Of a stretch of 64,000 bases of DNA, positions 43,784 to 52,332 are shown in pieces (within the stretch, counting starts at the first letter, position 1; every line of letters begins with the position of its first letter). The notes beneath the pieces are model-generated. The model did not search any database and had not been told where the DNA came from. It was given only the letters and a program-made list of their open reading frames with translations. Location of the stretch: the NCBI RefSeq assembly GCF_900187945.1, contig NZ_FYEH01000018.1, forward strand, positions 20,449-84,448, written 5' to 3'. The position numbers were made by a program, and so were the translations under genes. Origin of the DNA: Arboricoccus pini (GTDB lineage: Bacteria; Pseudomonadota; Alphaproteobacteria; Geminicoccales; Geminicoccaceae).

Positions 43784-44712
43784 GGCCGACCGGCGCGCCT
43801 TGCCAGGCGTTCGACCAGGGCCGCGCCCGCCCCGGCCCCCAGCAGCGGTGCGTTCGCCGGCAGGGGGGTGCGTCCCAATATCTGCGCCATGCCCTCCTCG
43901 ACCGCGCAAAGCTGCCGATCGGCGAAATAGCGCGCCACCTCGTCCCATTGTGCGCTGTCGAGATCGCCGGCATCGCGTCCCACCATGCGGGCCAGCCGCT
44001 GCCGGCTGGCAGCCTTGGACTTGGCACCACCGTCGGCCGCGGGATGCTGGTCCGCCGCTTCGTCCAGCACGTCCAGTAGCCGCCAGATATCGGCCGTTGT
44101 GGCGAAGAGCTCGGCCATGACACCGCTCCAGCGGCCGGCCACGGGGGCCCGGGCCGCCAGCGCCATCAGCGGCGTGCGGGTGAGACCCACATAGACGAGC
44201 TCGCCCGATTCCAGCCGGTCGGCATCGCTTTGCGCGTCGGTTTCGACAAGGCCGGCGCGAAGCACCAGGATATCCGTCGTCGTGCTGCCCATGTCGATGA
44301 ACAGCCCAGCCGGCACCAGGCCGGCGACGGCGGTGGCGCTTGCCAACCAGTTCATCGAGGCGGCCAGGAGCGGTGCCCTCAGGACGGCCTCGGGCGTCAG
44401 CAATCCCGATCGGCCGGCATAGACCAGGAGCCGTCCCGGCGGCAGCAATGCGGCCATGTGCGCCGTCAGGCTGGCGACGCCGCTCGCCCGGTCGGGGAAC
44501 AAATCGGCAAGCTCGCCCGTCATGGTGAGCGCCACCCGGTCGATCGGCCCCGCGCCCTTGGCGAGGGTCGCCAAGGCATCGTCCAGCCTGTCCAGGCCGC
44601 GCCAGAGCTGGCAGGCGGCCTGGGCCGCGTGGACGCAAACACCGTCCGGTCGGAGCTGGGCCAGTTTCAGATGCGCGCCCCCGAGATCGAGCCCGGTCAA
44701 AAGCTCACTCAT
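43669..44712 (-). CDS. mfnF: H4MPT-linked hydantoinase-like protein (MfnF-type)
   Basis: A 347-residue member of the hydantoinase A/ASKHA fold family found in H4MPT organisms. GLDLGGAHLKLA (residues 8-19) is the phosphate-binding loop of the fold, PAGLFIDMGSTTTDI the second loop and LLGAGAGAALVERL a third. In Methanocaldococcus the homologous MfnF couples the aminomethylfuran phosphate to the glutamyl-tyramine part of methanofuran; that role is inherited from homology. Its stop lies inside mfnB's reading frame on the other strand (115-nt overlap). Its start overlaps the end of mfnD by 8 nt. Confidence 0.82.
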   Translation of the reverse strand: MSELLTGLDLGGAHLKLAQLRPDGVCVHAAQAACQLWRGLDRLDDALATLAKGAGPIDRVALTMTGELADLFPDRASGVASLTAHMAALLPPGRLLVYAGRSGLLTPEAVLRAPLLAASMNWLASATAVAGLVPAGLFIDMGSTTTDILVLRAGLVETDAQSDADRLESGELVYVGLTRTPLMALAARAPVAGRWSGVMAELFATTADIWRLLDVLDEAADQHPAADGGAKSKAASRQRLARMVGRDAGDLDSAQWDEVARYFADRQLCAVEEGMAQILGRTPLPANAPLLGAGAGAALVERLARRAGRPYLAAASLMPAEDDVGISSVATCFPAVAVARLLAARTA

Positions 44713-45715
44713 CGACGCGTACCATCTGCGCTTTCACCTGCAAGGGTCGGCGGAGTTCGGCCAGCGGTCGCTCGGCCAGTGCCAGCAGCTCTGCCATCGG
44801 ATTGATGCCCAATGCCCGGTGGAGCGCCGCATAGGCGGTTGTCGGTCGGGGATTGACCTCGATCACGACGGGCCCGGCAAACGTGTCTATGAGATCGACG
44901 CCGACGAGCCCCCAGAGCCCCGGCATCGCCCGGGCGATGCGTCCTGCCAGGGTCTCCATCGCCGGACGCTTCTGCTCCGCCCCACCGACCAGCAGGCCAT
45001 CGAAGACGAAGCGCTCGGCTTCCATGCGGACGAGCTGCCGGTTGGCTGTCAGCAGCCACGCCTCACCTTCGGCACAAAGGAGAGTCAGGCTGAGCGGCAC
45101 GCCTTCGACCAGGGGCTCGAGGATCATGTCTGGAAGGTCGGGAACGATGCTGCCGGCGCGAAGCAGGCCGGTAGCCAGGCAGCCAGCGCCAAAGCGCGGC
45201 TTCAAGACGAGGTCGTGCACCAGGGCGTGGCCGGCCTCGGCGATCCGTGTGGCCGGCACGGCCAGGCCCGCCTCTCCCAGCAAGAAGCTGGTCGCGAGCT
45301 TGTCGGCCGCTATTTCGAGCGCTTCGGGCCTGGTTCCCAGCAGAAGACGTCCCTGTACCAGGGCACGGCGATAAAGATCGACCAGCTCCGGCTCGCCTTC
45401 GGGGCCGATCGGCAGGAAAAGCGGGCTCGCCTCGACGATCGACGTTAATCGCGCCATCGCGGCCTCGCGGTCCGCCGGGAGGAGGACCGGCATCAAGGTG
45501 CCGGGGCCGACGCCATCCGGCAGGTGTGGCGACGGCGCGCGCGGGTCGATCGGCAGGACGACCGTACGGCCCAGGGCCAGAAGGTCGCTGAGCAGCCCGT
45601 CGCGCATCATCTGGCCTTCGCGTAAAAGCGAGGACGGCAGGTCGGTGCCGCTCATGCCGCCGCCAGTGATCCATTCGAGGAGGCAGATCGTGGGCGAGGC
45701 CAGGTTCAAGCTCAT
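44705..45715 (-). CDS. mfnD: ATP-grasp tyramine-glutamate ligase-like protein (MfnD-type)
   Basis: A 336-residue ATP-grasp enzyme. CLLEWITGGG near the N-terminus is the MfnD start block; VHDLVLKPRFGAGCLAT and VPLSLTLLC make the ATP lid, and VDLIDTFAGPVVIEVNPRPTTAY carries the metal-binding Glu and Asn. MfnD ligates glutamate to tyramine in methanofuran synthesis. ATG 45715 is used because the conserved block needs it, although this makes its 5' end overlap the HisA-like gene on the other strand by 26 nt. It is upstream of mfnF in a two-gene unit. Confidence 0.8.
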   Translation of the reverse strand: MSLNLASPTICLLEWITGGGMSGTDLPSSLLREGQMMRDGLLSDLLALGRTVVLPIDPRAPSPHLPDGVGPGTLMPVLLPADREAAMARLTSIVEASPLFLPIGPEGEPELVDLYRRALVQGRLLLGTRPEALEIAADKLATSFLLGEAGLAVPATRIAEAGHALVHDLVLKPRFGAGCLATGLLRAGSIVPDLPDMILEPLVEGVPLSLTLLCAEGEAWLLTANRQLVRMEAERFVFDGLLVGGAEQKRPAMETLAGRIARAMPGLWGLVGVDLIDTFAGPVVIEVNPRPTTAYAALHRALGINPMAELLALAERPLAELRRPLQVKAQMVRVDE

Positions 45716-46403
45716 TCCGGTGATCGATCTCATGGCTGGTCAGGTCGTGCGCGGCATCGGCGGCAAGCGGGATCTCTACCGGCCGATCCAGTCCAGGCTG
45801 GTGCCTGGGTCGGCACCCTTGGAACTGGTGGCGGCACTCCTGGACCTCCATCCGTTCGAGCGGCTCTATATCGCCGATCTCGATGCCATTCAAAGCCAGG
45901 GTGGCCACGAGTCTGTGGTCGAGGCGCTGGCGGCGCGCTTTCCATCGCTGGAACTTTGGTTGGACGCCGGCTGCTCGACGCCCGAGGCGCTGGCCCGGCA
46001 GCGCCGTCTGCCCCACACGGTCTGCGTTCTCGGCAGCGAGAGCCAGCAGGATACGGCGCTGGTCGAGCGGGCGGGTGCCGAGTGGATCCTGTCGCTGGAC
46101 CAGAAGGAGGGCCGGCCCCTCGACCCGGCAGGCCTGTTCGCCCGACCATCGCTCTGGCCAGCGCGCGTCATCGCCATGGCATTGGGCAAAGTGGGCTCCG
46201 ATGCGGGCCCGGATCTGCAAGGGATCGCCGATCTCCGGTCGCTGGCTCCGGACCGCCAGATCTTTGCCGCCGGCGGCGTGCGGCACGAGGGCGACATCGA
46301 GGCCCTGATCAGTGCATCTGCCGCGGGTGTCCTGCTGGCCAGCGCCTTGCATGACGGCCGGCTATCTTCAGCGACGCTCAGTCGCCTTGCCGCCGTAGCC
46401 TGA
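45690..46403 (+). CDS. HisA/HisF-family protein of the methanofuran/H4MPT cluster
   Basis: A 237-residue TIM barrel. FKLIPVIDLMAGQVVRGIGG matches the HisA/HisF N-terminal strand with its conserved Asp; IFAAGGVRHEGDIEALI with GVLLASALHDGRL matches the C-terminal phosphate-binding strands. The central SLDQKEGRP replaces the second catalytic Asp strand of HisA. Archaeal homologues (HisA/HisF-related, no histidine role) occur with methanofuran genes, and a biosynthetic role there is likely but unproven. GTG 45690 has GAGGAGG 6 nt upstream (45677-45683). It overlaps mfnD head to head by 26 nt. Confidence 0.8.
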   Translation: MGEARFKLIPVIDLMAGQVVRGIGGKRDLYRPIQSRLVPGSAPLELVAALLDLHPFERLYIADLDAIQSQGGHESVVEALAARFPSLELWLDAGCSTPEALARQRRLPHTVCVLGSESQQDTALVERAGAEWILSLDQKEGRPLDPAGLFARPSLWPARVIAMALGKVGSDAGPDLQGIADLRSLAPDRQIFAAGGVRHEGDIEALISASAAGVLLASALHDGRLSSATLSRLAAVA

Positions 46404-46433
46404 GAATGGTTGCGCTTCGCCAGGACATGAGAA

Positions 46434-46465
46434 AGGCCCGGCATCGTCGCACCGACACCGGGCCT
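46434..46465. terminator. Terminator-like hairpin
   Basis: AGGCCCGG (46434-46441) and CCGGGCCT (46458-46465) pair perfectly with a 16-nt loop. It lies 30 nt past the HisA-like stop; read on the minus strand the stem is followed by TTCTC, so it could end transcripts from either side. Confidence 0.55.
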
Positions 46466-46672
46466 CGTTCGTCGATCTGGGACAAAAGCCAAGGTCCATA
46501 GCTTTGGATGTGGACTAAGCTTGAGCGACTATGTCGCTCAGCGACCCAGACCTAGGAACCGGAGCAGGGACTGCCACAAGCCTGTGCTCTGTTGAGCCGC
46601 CGGTGTCGCCGGCCGGGCCGGGCCGCTACCTTGAGCCACACGTGGTGGCTCAGGTGGCGGGGTCGGCCGCTG

Positions 46673-46692
46673 CTGCGGCTGTTCAGCCGCAG
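46673..46692 (-). terminator. Hairpin just after fae
   Basis: CTGCGGCTG (46673-46681), TT, CAGCCGCAG (46684-46692) is a perfect 9-bp stem, 31 nt past the fae stop. It has no U-run but could block RNA decay or help termination together with the two stems further on. Confidence 0.45.
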
Positions 46693-46723
46693 TGCCGGTC
46701 GCAAGTGGAGCCGCTGGTTCCTT

Positions 46724-47233
46724 TCAGTTAGGCGAGAAGGGGTGCTTTGCACTGTCCTTCTTGGCGACGACCTCGGACGCGGTCGGCGTGTTGGCAACCG
46801 CGCGCTCGATCGAGAGCTTGGTGGCCGCATAGTTGTAGTCGTGGATCTTCTGATCGTCGTCAGCTTCCCAATGGATGAAGACGCCGACCGAGATGAAGAG
46901 GTCATCTGCTTCAGCCAGCGGAATCGTGCCCTCGGCCAGCGCGTCGGCGACGGCCTTGGCAACGCCGTGCTGGGCCGGGCCAAACATCTGAACCGCCTGC
47001 TTGGCGTCCTTGATGGTGACCTTGTTGAACATGACAGTCGCGGGCTTCACCATGAGGTTCGGCTCGAGCACCGCCAGAAGGCCGTTGACGCCTTCCTTCT
47101 GATTCGTCAGCGTGTTGACGAATGCAACTTCGGCGGCGCTGCCGCGCGGGCCGATGATGAGGTCGATATGGGCAACTTCGTTGCCGTCACCGACAAGGGC
47201 CTCGCCCACGAGTACACGGTCGATCTTAGGCAT
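46724..47233 (-). CDS. fae: Formaldehyde-activating enzyme
   Basis: Fae condenses formaldehyde with H4MPT to methylene-H4MPT, the entry of the C1 oxidation route, in the cytoplasm. The 169-residue protein matches Methylobacterium Fae over its length: [20 protein letters not shown] (with the catalytic His), [21 protein letters not shown] and [16 protein letters not shown] to KHPF near the end. GGGAGG precedes ATG 47233. It follows the CitG-like gene after 110 nt in the same direction and ends in a hairpin-rich gap, which fits strong expression. Confidence 0.96.
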   Translation of the reverse strand: MPKIDRVLVGEALVGDGNEVAHIDLIIGPRGSAAEVAFVNTLTNQKEGVNGLLAVLEPNLMVKPATVMFNKVTIKDAKQAVQMFGPAQHGVAKAVADALAEGTIPLAEADDLFISVGVFIHWEADDDQKIHDYNYAATKLSIERAVANTPTASEVVAKKDSAKHPFSPN

Positions 47234-47325
47234 GGTGTGCCTCCCGCTCGCAAAAGATTACTAAACACAAAGGGGGAGATACCGGTGAAGCGGTCCGGCA
47301 GCAATGGGTAGGGGGTCGGCTGCTT

Positions 47326-47341
47326 TGTCGCAAGGGCGACA
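47326..47341 (-). terminator. Short hairpin after the CitG-like gene
   Basis: TGTCGC (47326-47331), AAGG, GCGACA (47336-47341) pair perfectly; read on the minus strand it follows the CitG-like stop by 2 nt. Weak stem, no U-run on that strand. It may partly separate fae from the genes upstream of it. Confidence 0.3.
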
Positions 47342-47343
47342 TT

Positions 47344-48165
47344 TCAACCCGCCAGCGATGCCGCGAATCGTACGGCCACGGTGAGATCCGCACTCGTGCC
47401 GGGGTTGATCTGGCGCCGCTTCAGTTGCGTATCGAAAGTTAGAAGTGCTGCTTCGAAGGCTGCCGGATTGGATGCCGCCAACAGCTCGGCACCAAGGTCG
47501 GCCGCCTCGATGCGGACGATCTCAGCTAGGCGCTGGCCGTGCTTGCGCGCCACATGCGTATCCGGCTGGCGAGAAAGAAAGCCCATATAGACGCCGGTCA
47601 GCGCCCACTCGGGCGTCCAGCCGCGCCGCTCCAGCCGCTGCAGGAGCGCGCGGCCCTGGCCCAGGACATCGCTGAAATCGTTGGCATAGTTCCAGGCGAT
47701 CCGGTCGCGTCCAGCCGCCAGCCGCATGGCGTCGACAAGGCCAAGCTTAGGGGCCGAGTGCACGTCTTCCTCGGGCGTCTCGCCAAGGCCGCCAGGGTTC
47801 GCAAGGCGGATCGCCGCATAGACGGCCTGGGCGTCGGCCTCGTCCAGGGACGCCAGAACGGCCTTGAGACCGGCGTCCAGATCGCCTGCCATCTCGGCCG
47901 CCTTGGCCAGCGGCGCGCAGAGCAGGAGAATGCCCAGATTGGTATTTTGCCCCACGGCCGCGCGTGTGGCCTTGACGGCCTCGAGGATGCGCTGTCCCAC
48001 GGTAGCGCCAGCCTCGCCGATCGCCGGTGCCGAGGCCTTGGCGCTCCGGGCGAAATCGTCCAGGGTCATCCGATGGCCGTCGGCCCAGCGATGCACATTG
48101 CCGGGCTTGAGCGCCTGCAGTTCGGCGAGGCACGCCGCCTCGAAGGCAGCTTCGATGCGCGTCAT
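47344..48165 (-). CDS. CitG-like triphosphoribosyl-dephospho-CoA synthase family protein (H4MPT cluster)
   Basis: A 273-residue protein of the CitG family, which in citrate lyase systems makes the 2'-(5''-triphosphoribosyl)-3'-dephospho-CoA group. LQALKPGNVHRW, VGQNTNLGILLLCAPLAKAAEM and LANPGGLGETPEEDV match the family. Homologues in H4MPT gene clusters probably use the same ribosylation chemistry on a cofactor precursor, but this is not shown. It starts 4 nt after the RimK-like gene stop, so it is in the same minus-strand operon. Confidence 0.82.
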   Translation of the reverse strand: MTRIEAAFEAACLAELQALKPGNVHRWADGHRMTLDDFARSAKASAPAIGEAGATVGQRILEAVKATRAAVGQNTNLGILLLCAPLAKAAEMAGDLDAGLKAVLASLDEADAQAVYAAIRLANPGGLGETPEEDVHSAPKLGLVDAMRLAAGRDRIAWNYANDFSDVLGQGRALLQRLERRGWTPEWALTGVYMGFLSRQPDTHVARKHGQRLAEIVRIEAADLGAELLAASNPAAFEAALLTFDTQLKRRQINPGTSADLTVAVRFAASLAG

Positions 48166-48169
48166 GGTG

Positions 48170-49096
48170 TCAGGCGGCGGCTGAAAATGCCGGAATGCGG
48201 CTTAAGAGCGCAGCGGCGATTTCACCGGCGATATCGATCTCGACGACGCTTTGCAGGCCCTGCCAGGCCGGCATGGAGTTCACCTCGAGGACGTAGAGCT
48301 GGCCGGTCGCGTCGCGAATGAGGTCGACACCCGCATAAAGGGCACCGATCGCCTCGGCGGCGCGAACGGCAAATGCGCCCAGAGAGCCCTCGGGTAGGAC
48401 AGCCTCAGGCACGCCGCCCTGCTTGACGTTGGTGATCCAGCTCTGGCTCTGGCGCCGCATGGCAGCCACGGGCCTGCCGTCGACGACGAAGACGCGGAAA
48501 TCCTCAAAGCCGCGCCCCGTCTCGACGAAGCGCTGGAGATAATAAACGCCGTCGACGGCCTCAGGCGGCGGCAGGTCATCCATGGCGGCCAGGAGCTTCA
48601 GGCCCTTGCCCTGTGAGCCGAAAAGCGGCTTTTGCACCAGCTTGTGACCGGCCGCCAGCTCCAGCCGCAGGCGTTCGCTCGCTTGCTCCGGGTCCTCGAG
48701 CGCCCAGGAGAGCGGCACCGGCAGACCGGCTGCCTGGAGGAGGAACGTGGTGTGCGCCTTGTCGACGCAGCGCTCGATGGCGCGCGGGGCCACCGCCACG
48801 GGCACGCCCAGGGCATCCAGCGCGTGGAGGATGGAGAGCCGCAAGGTCACCTGCTCGAAGCTGCCATCCGGGATGGAGCGCACCAGGACGGCGTCCGGTA
48901 GCCGGCGATGCGGACCGAGCGCCAGGCCGGACGGGCCGTCGACGGCAAAGCCGCAGCGCTCGAACGCCAGGGCCTTGGCGGTGGCGCCCTTGGCGGTGAA
49001 GGCCCGGACAAGCTGCTGCTTGTGCCAGCCGGCCGCACCCAGAAGGAGGACGAAGGGCGAGGCATCCTCGGCCGCCCCGGCTGCGCTCGGGCTCAC
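48170..49096 (-). CDS. RimK-like ATP-grasp ligase (H4MPT cluster)
   Basis: A 308-residue ATP-grasp protein. It has an N-terminal LLLGAAGWHKQQLVRAF domain, the ATP lid KLVQKPLFGSQGKGLKLL and YLQRFVETG, and metal site FVVDGRPVAAMRR and LYVLEVNSMPAWQGLQ. RimK-type enzymes add glutamate; MptN adds glutamate to H4MPT in methanogens. A polyglutamate or single glutamate ligase for the H4MPT or methanofuran side chain is a sensible inference. Lies 1 nt after mch and 4 nt before the CitG-like gene. Confidence 0.85.
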   Translation of the reverse strand: MSPSAAGAAEDASPFVLLLGAAGWHKQQLVRAFTAKGATAKALAFERCGFAVDGPSGLALGPHRRLPDAVLVRSIPDGSFEQVTLRLSILHALDALGVPVAVAPRAIERCVDKAHTTFLLQAAGLPVPLSWALEDPEQASERLRLELAAGHKLVQKPLFGSQGKGLKLLAAMDDLPPPEAVDGVYYLQRFVETGRGFEDFRVFVVDGRPVAAMRRQSQSWITNVKQGGVPEAVLPEGSLGAFAVRAAEAIGALYAGVDLIRDATGQLYVLEVNSMPAWQGLQSVVEIDIAGEIAAALLSRIPAFSAAA

Positions 49097-49097
49097 G

Positions 49098-50087
49098 TCA
49101 GTTCTCGAAGGAGCGGGCCAGGAGATCGGCGTCGAGCTTGCCGCCCTTGAAGGTGCGGCCCGTCTCGAGCGCGGTCACCAGGACTCGGGCCGGGCTGAAG
49201 AGCATGCCGTCGATCTTGTAGAAATCGAAATTGGCGGCCTGGAAGACCTCCTTGAAGGGCTGGCCGTAATCGTTGGAGGCGGAGCTGGGCAGCTTCTTTG
49301 CCAAGTCCTCTGCCTCGCTCTCAGGGCCGGTGACGAATAGATGCGCCTCGCCGCCGAAGAGCACGGCGTCGTTGGTGCGGCCCATGGCGGTGAGGAAATC
49401 GGGCGAGGGCGGGGCAAGCGGCGCCCTGGCGATGCCGTCGACGACGCGCTCCAGCGGGAAATGGAGCGTGTGGACCTTGTGGAGGGCCACCTCGAGCACG
49501 CGGCTGACGATCTGCACCGAGCCCGCCAGGCTCGTGGTGGGCGTGAGCACGAAGGTCAGCGCATCGACCGGCAGGCCGCAATCTTGCGCCACCTGCGCGA
49601 TCAGGGCATCGGGCGGGACTTTGTCGGTCTCGAGGACGAAGACGGCGGTCTCGCTTTCGTCCCGGTAGCCCAGTTCCTTGAAGAGATCCTCCTTGGCGGC
49701 GCGTGCCCGGCCGGGACCGGAGGCCATGGCGAAATAGGCACTCTCGCCCTCGCCGTGGCTGAGGCTCCAGCCGGCATACTGACTGGCAAGGCAGGCCAGT
49801 ACCGGCTTGGCCGTCATGACGTTGACCTGGAAGGGCCAGTCGGCGAAAGGCGAGCCGCCGGAAAGGCTGACGGCACCGACACCGCCCATGCAAAGCTCGG
49901 CGATGATGCGTCCGGCTTCGAGGCCGCCAGGATGCAGGATGCCGGCATCGATGATCGTCGCACCCTCCTCGCTCTCGCTGACGCCCAGGCCCAGCGCCGG
50001 GGCGCCGGACACGAGTTCCTCGACGATAGGCTCGGCGAATTCGCCGATCGGGGGCCATTCCTGGCCAAGATTGGCGCTGGCGGACAT
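49098..50087 (-). CDS. mch: Methenyltetrahydromethanopterin cyclohydrolase
   Basis: Mch hydrolyses methenyl-H4MPT to formyl-H4MPT, the middle step of the H4MPT route. The 329-residue protein has the Mch signatures ATIIDAGILHPGGLEAGRI, CMGGVGAVSL and SLAGSVQIVSRVLEVALHK, and the C-terminal NDYGQPFKEVFQAANFDFYKIDGMLFSPA. ATG 50087 is chosen because GAGGAG lies 8-9 nt upstream; ATG 50111 would start inside the ATP-grasp gene. It is 2 nt from the ATP-grasp stop upstream and 1 nt before the RimK-like gene. Confidence 0.96.
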   Translation of the reverse strand: MSASANLGQEWPPIGEFAEPIVEELVSGAPALGLGVSESEEGATIIDAGILHPGGLEAGRIIAELCMGGVGAVSLSGGSPFADWPFQVNVMTAKPVLACLASQYAGWSLSHGEGESAYFAMASGPGRARAAKEDLFKELGYRDESETAVFVLETDKVPPDALIAQVAQDCGLPVDALTFVLTPTTSLAGSVQIVSRVLEVALHKVHTLHFPLERVVDGIARAPLAPPSPDFLTAMGRTNDAVLFGGEAHLFVTGPESEAEDLAKKLPSSASNDYGQPFKEVFQAANFDFYKIDGMLFSPARVLVTALETGRTFKGGKLDADLLARSFEN

Positions 50088-50089
50088 TG

Positions 50090-51280
50090 CTATCGCTCCT
50101 CGGTCATCCATGCGGGCGTCGGCCCGGACGTTGTTTTAGTCATCATCCTGCCGTCATCAAGCGACAGTCGGCCGCGCAGATGCCGGACGATGCGTCGGCG
50201 CCGTTCACCAAGCTCGATCCTGACGGCGGCAGGATCGCTGCCCGTTGCGCGAACGGTGCAGATCGGCCAGCCGCGCTCGACCACGGTTCCGGCGGGGCCG
50301 CGATCGGCCGCCCAGTCGGGCCAGTCGTCGGCCGGGAGATGCAAGGGCCGCCTTGCATAGACGATGCGGCTGCCGGCGGCGCGAGAGGGAGAAAGTCTGG
50401 GCAGGCCCTCGGCCAGGGCCGCGTCGGGGTCCATGTGCAAATCGATGAGGGGTGATCCCTCCAGGAGGCGGTCGAAGATTTCGAGCGACGCGCCGGGCCT
50501 TGGATTGAGCTCGAGAAGATGAAAAATGTCACCCGCCACCAGGAAATCGGCGCTGGCGAGGCCCCTGAGACCCAGGTCCAGGGCCGCCAGCCTTGCCGCC
50601 CGGGTCATCCCTGCTTCCAGGGTAGGCGGCAGGCCAAGGGGGGCGACGAGACCGACGAAGCGCCGCTTGCCGCTGGCATGCTCCTCCACCCATTGCTCGC
50701 TCCAGCCGAGAATGGCGGCCTCTGCCTTGCCGCACAGAAGAAGGGCCGAGACGGGCCGGCCCGCTACGCGGCGCTGGAAATAGCGGCCCGGCCGTGCCCG
50801 CTTGCCACGAGCCGGGCGGACATGGCCCGCACCCGTTCCACCTACGCCCTTGGCCAGCCAGGCCGACGGATCGGCCGGCGCCTCCAGCATGGTTGACGGA
50901 TGGGGTATGCCCAAGGCGCGGAGCCGCGCGGCGAAGAAGAGGGGATCCTTGCAGTTCGCCACCGCCTGGGCCCTGGTACCGGTCTCGGGCCTGCCTGCCT
51001 GCAGCCGGGCTAGAAGGCTTGGATCATGCTCGAGCCCGCCGCCCCAGATCAGCGGGACATCGACAGGGGCCAAACGGCTGGCCGCCGCCAGAAGAGCATC
51101 GGGCTCGAAGCGAAGGCTCGCGTCCGAGGGGACGATATCGGCCGCCTCGGCCGCGGCCAGCATGTCGGTGTCGCCAAAGGCATCGAGCACGAGGGGGCGG
51201 TAGTCGGCACGTCTGGCCGCCTCGGCCAATGCCCTGCCGGACGTGGCGACGATCAGGACCTGTCCCTTTGCCCCCGCCAT
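50090..51280 (-). CDS. ATP-grasp protein of the H4MPT cluster
   Basis: A 396-residue protein with an ATP-grasp fold: an N-terminal domain (VLIVATSGRALAEAARRADY), the lid region VGGTGAGHVRPA and RYFQRRVAGRPVSALLLC, and HLLELNPRPGASLEIFDRLL with the metal-binding Glu and Asn. The C-terminal 80 residues contain a basic segment with IVYARRPLHLP. Such proteins are found only in H4MPT-using bacteria and are needed for cofactor synthesis in Methylobacterium mutants; the exact bond formed is unknown. Adjacent to mch in one operon. Confidence 0.82.
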   Translation of the reverse strand: MAGAKGQVLIVATSGRALAEAARRADYRPLVLDAFGDTDMLAAAEAADIVPSDASLRFEPDALLAAASRLAPVDVPLIWGGGLEHDPSLLARLQAGRPETGTRAQAVANCKDPLFFAARLRALGIPHPSTMLEAPADPSAWLAKGVGGTGAGHVRPARGKRARPGRYFQRRVAGRPVSALLLCGKAEAAILGWSEQWVEEHASGKRRFVGLVAPLGLPPTLEAGMTRAARLAALDLGLRGLASADFLVAGDIFHLLELNPRPGASLEIFDRLLEGSPLIDLHMDPDAALAEGLPRLSPSRAAGSRIVYARRPLHLPADDWPDWAADRGPAGTVVERGWPICTVRATGSDPAAVRIELGERRRRIVRHLRGRLSLDDGRMMTKTTSGPTPAWMTEER

Positions 51281-51336
51281 CCTCGAGGCCCCCTCAATCC
51301 GCTCCCGCCGACGCAGGGTAGGCGGGATGCTCGTTG

Positions 51337-52239
51337 TTAGACGCCGGCGTGCCGGCGTGCGGCCTCGAGCGATTCGGCCACGCCCGCATAGAAGCGCTCG
51401 GTGCCGCTGCGCATCTTTTCCAGCAATTCGTGCTCGGTCTTGAACTTGACGTTACCGATGGCGAGGGCGCCCACGCCGACGCCGTTGGTGCCGGGGATCG
51501 GCGTGCCGTCGGCGAAGGCGTCCAGGCCCTCGACGCCGGCCGGCGGCACGGCGTTGACGTCGACGGCGACCTTGAGCTTGCTCGCCGTCTTGAGGTTTGC
51601 CGCCGACACGATCTGCTGACCGGCGGGCCCGGCCGAGAGGATGATGTCGGCCTTGTCGATGAGGGCTGCCTTCTTGGCCTCGTCGCTGCCGTCGGCACCA
51701 GCGAGAGCTACGCCAAAGCGCTCGCCGAAGGCATCGGCGCGGGCCGACACGCGCTGCAGGCCATCATAGCCGACCAGCGTCACCTTGGCGCCCGACTGCG
51801 CCGCCATCAGGCCGGCGATGCTGCCGACGGGTCCCGTGGCGCCGAAGACGACGACGTCCAGACCGTTCAGCGTTAGGTTCTTGGCCTTCAGGTGCTTCTC
51901 GGTGATGGCCACCATGCCGGCCGCCGTCGTGAAGGCGCCCGAGGGGTCGGTCATGACCGAGATTTCGAAATGCGGCTTGACCATTGAGTTCTTGGCCCGA
52001 TCGAACATGTCGAAGGCCAAGAGCGGATCGCGGCCGCCGATCAGGACAGCCGTCAGGGCGCCGTCTTCCGGTGCCCGGCTGAAGATCGCGTCCTGGACCA
52101 GAGCCTGCACTTCCTTGAGGTCGACATCGGTATAGGGAACGATGACGTCGAAGCCCGAATCGGTCGCCATGTTGACGTCGAAGGGGCTCACATTCTTAAG
52201 CGGCGTAATGAAGTGCAGGATCGCGCGCTTCTGGGTCAT
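51337..52239 (-). CDS. mtdB: NAD(P)-dependent methylene-tetrahydromethanopterin dehydrogenase
   Basis: MtdB oxidises methylene-H4MPT to methenyl-H4MPT with NAD(P). The 300-residue protein starts RAILHFITPLKNVSPFDVNMA like MtdB/MtdA, has the dinucleotide loop VVFGATGPVGSIAG (about residues 129-142) and the MtdB end IPGTNGVGVGALAIGNVKFK. MtdA and MtdB are close relatives; the neighbourhood of H4MPT genes favours MtdB. The ATP-grasp gene begins 56 nt downstream. The start fits the family N-terminus. Confidence 0.93.
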   Translation of the reverse strand: MTQKRAILHFITPLKNVSPFDVNMATDSGFDVIVPYTDVDLKEVQALVQDAIFSRAPEDGALTAVLIGGRDPLLAFDMFDRAKNSMVKPHFEISVMTDPSGAFTTAAGMVAITEKHLKAKNLTLNGLDVVVFGATGPVGSIAGLMAAQSGAKVTLVGYDGLQRVSARADAFGERFGVALAGADGSDEAKKAALIDKADIILSAGPAGQQIVSAANLKTASKLKVAVDVNAVPPAGVEGLDAFADGTPIPGTNGVGVGALAIGNVKFKTEHELLEKMRSGTERFYAGVAESLEAARRHAGV

Positions 52240-52332
52240 GGGTCTGACTTCCCGGTCAATAGCATTAACTGGCTGGAATGATGTCTCGCACGGGCGTCCA
52301 ATGCGGGTAAAGGCTCGCCACGTCGCAGGGCG

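Larger units (their letters stand above)
46404..46723. other. Structured gap between HisA-like gene and fae, hairpin-rich
   Basis: These 320 nt hold no convincing gene but several strong inverted repeats in addition to the terminator at 46434: TGAGCGAC/GTCGCTCA (46522-46540), TGAGCCAC/GTGGCTCA (46632-46652) and CTGCGGCTG/CAGCCGCAG (46673-46692). They follow the fae stop on the minus strand in a row. They could stabilise or end the abundant fae mRNA, or belong to a small RNA. Confidence 0.5.
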
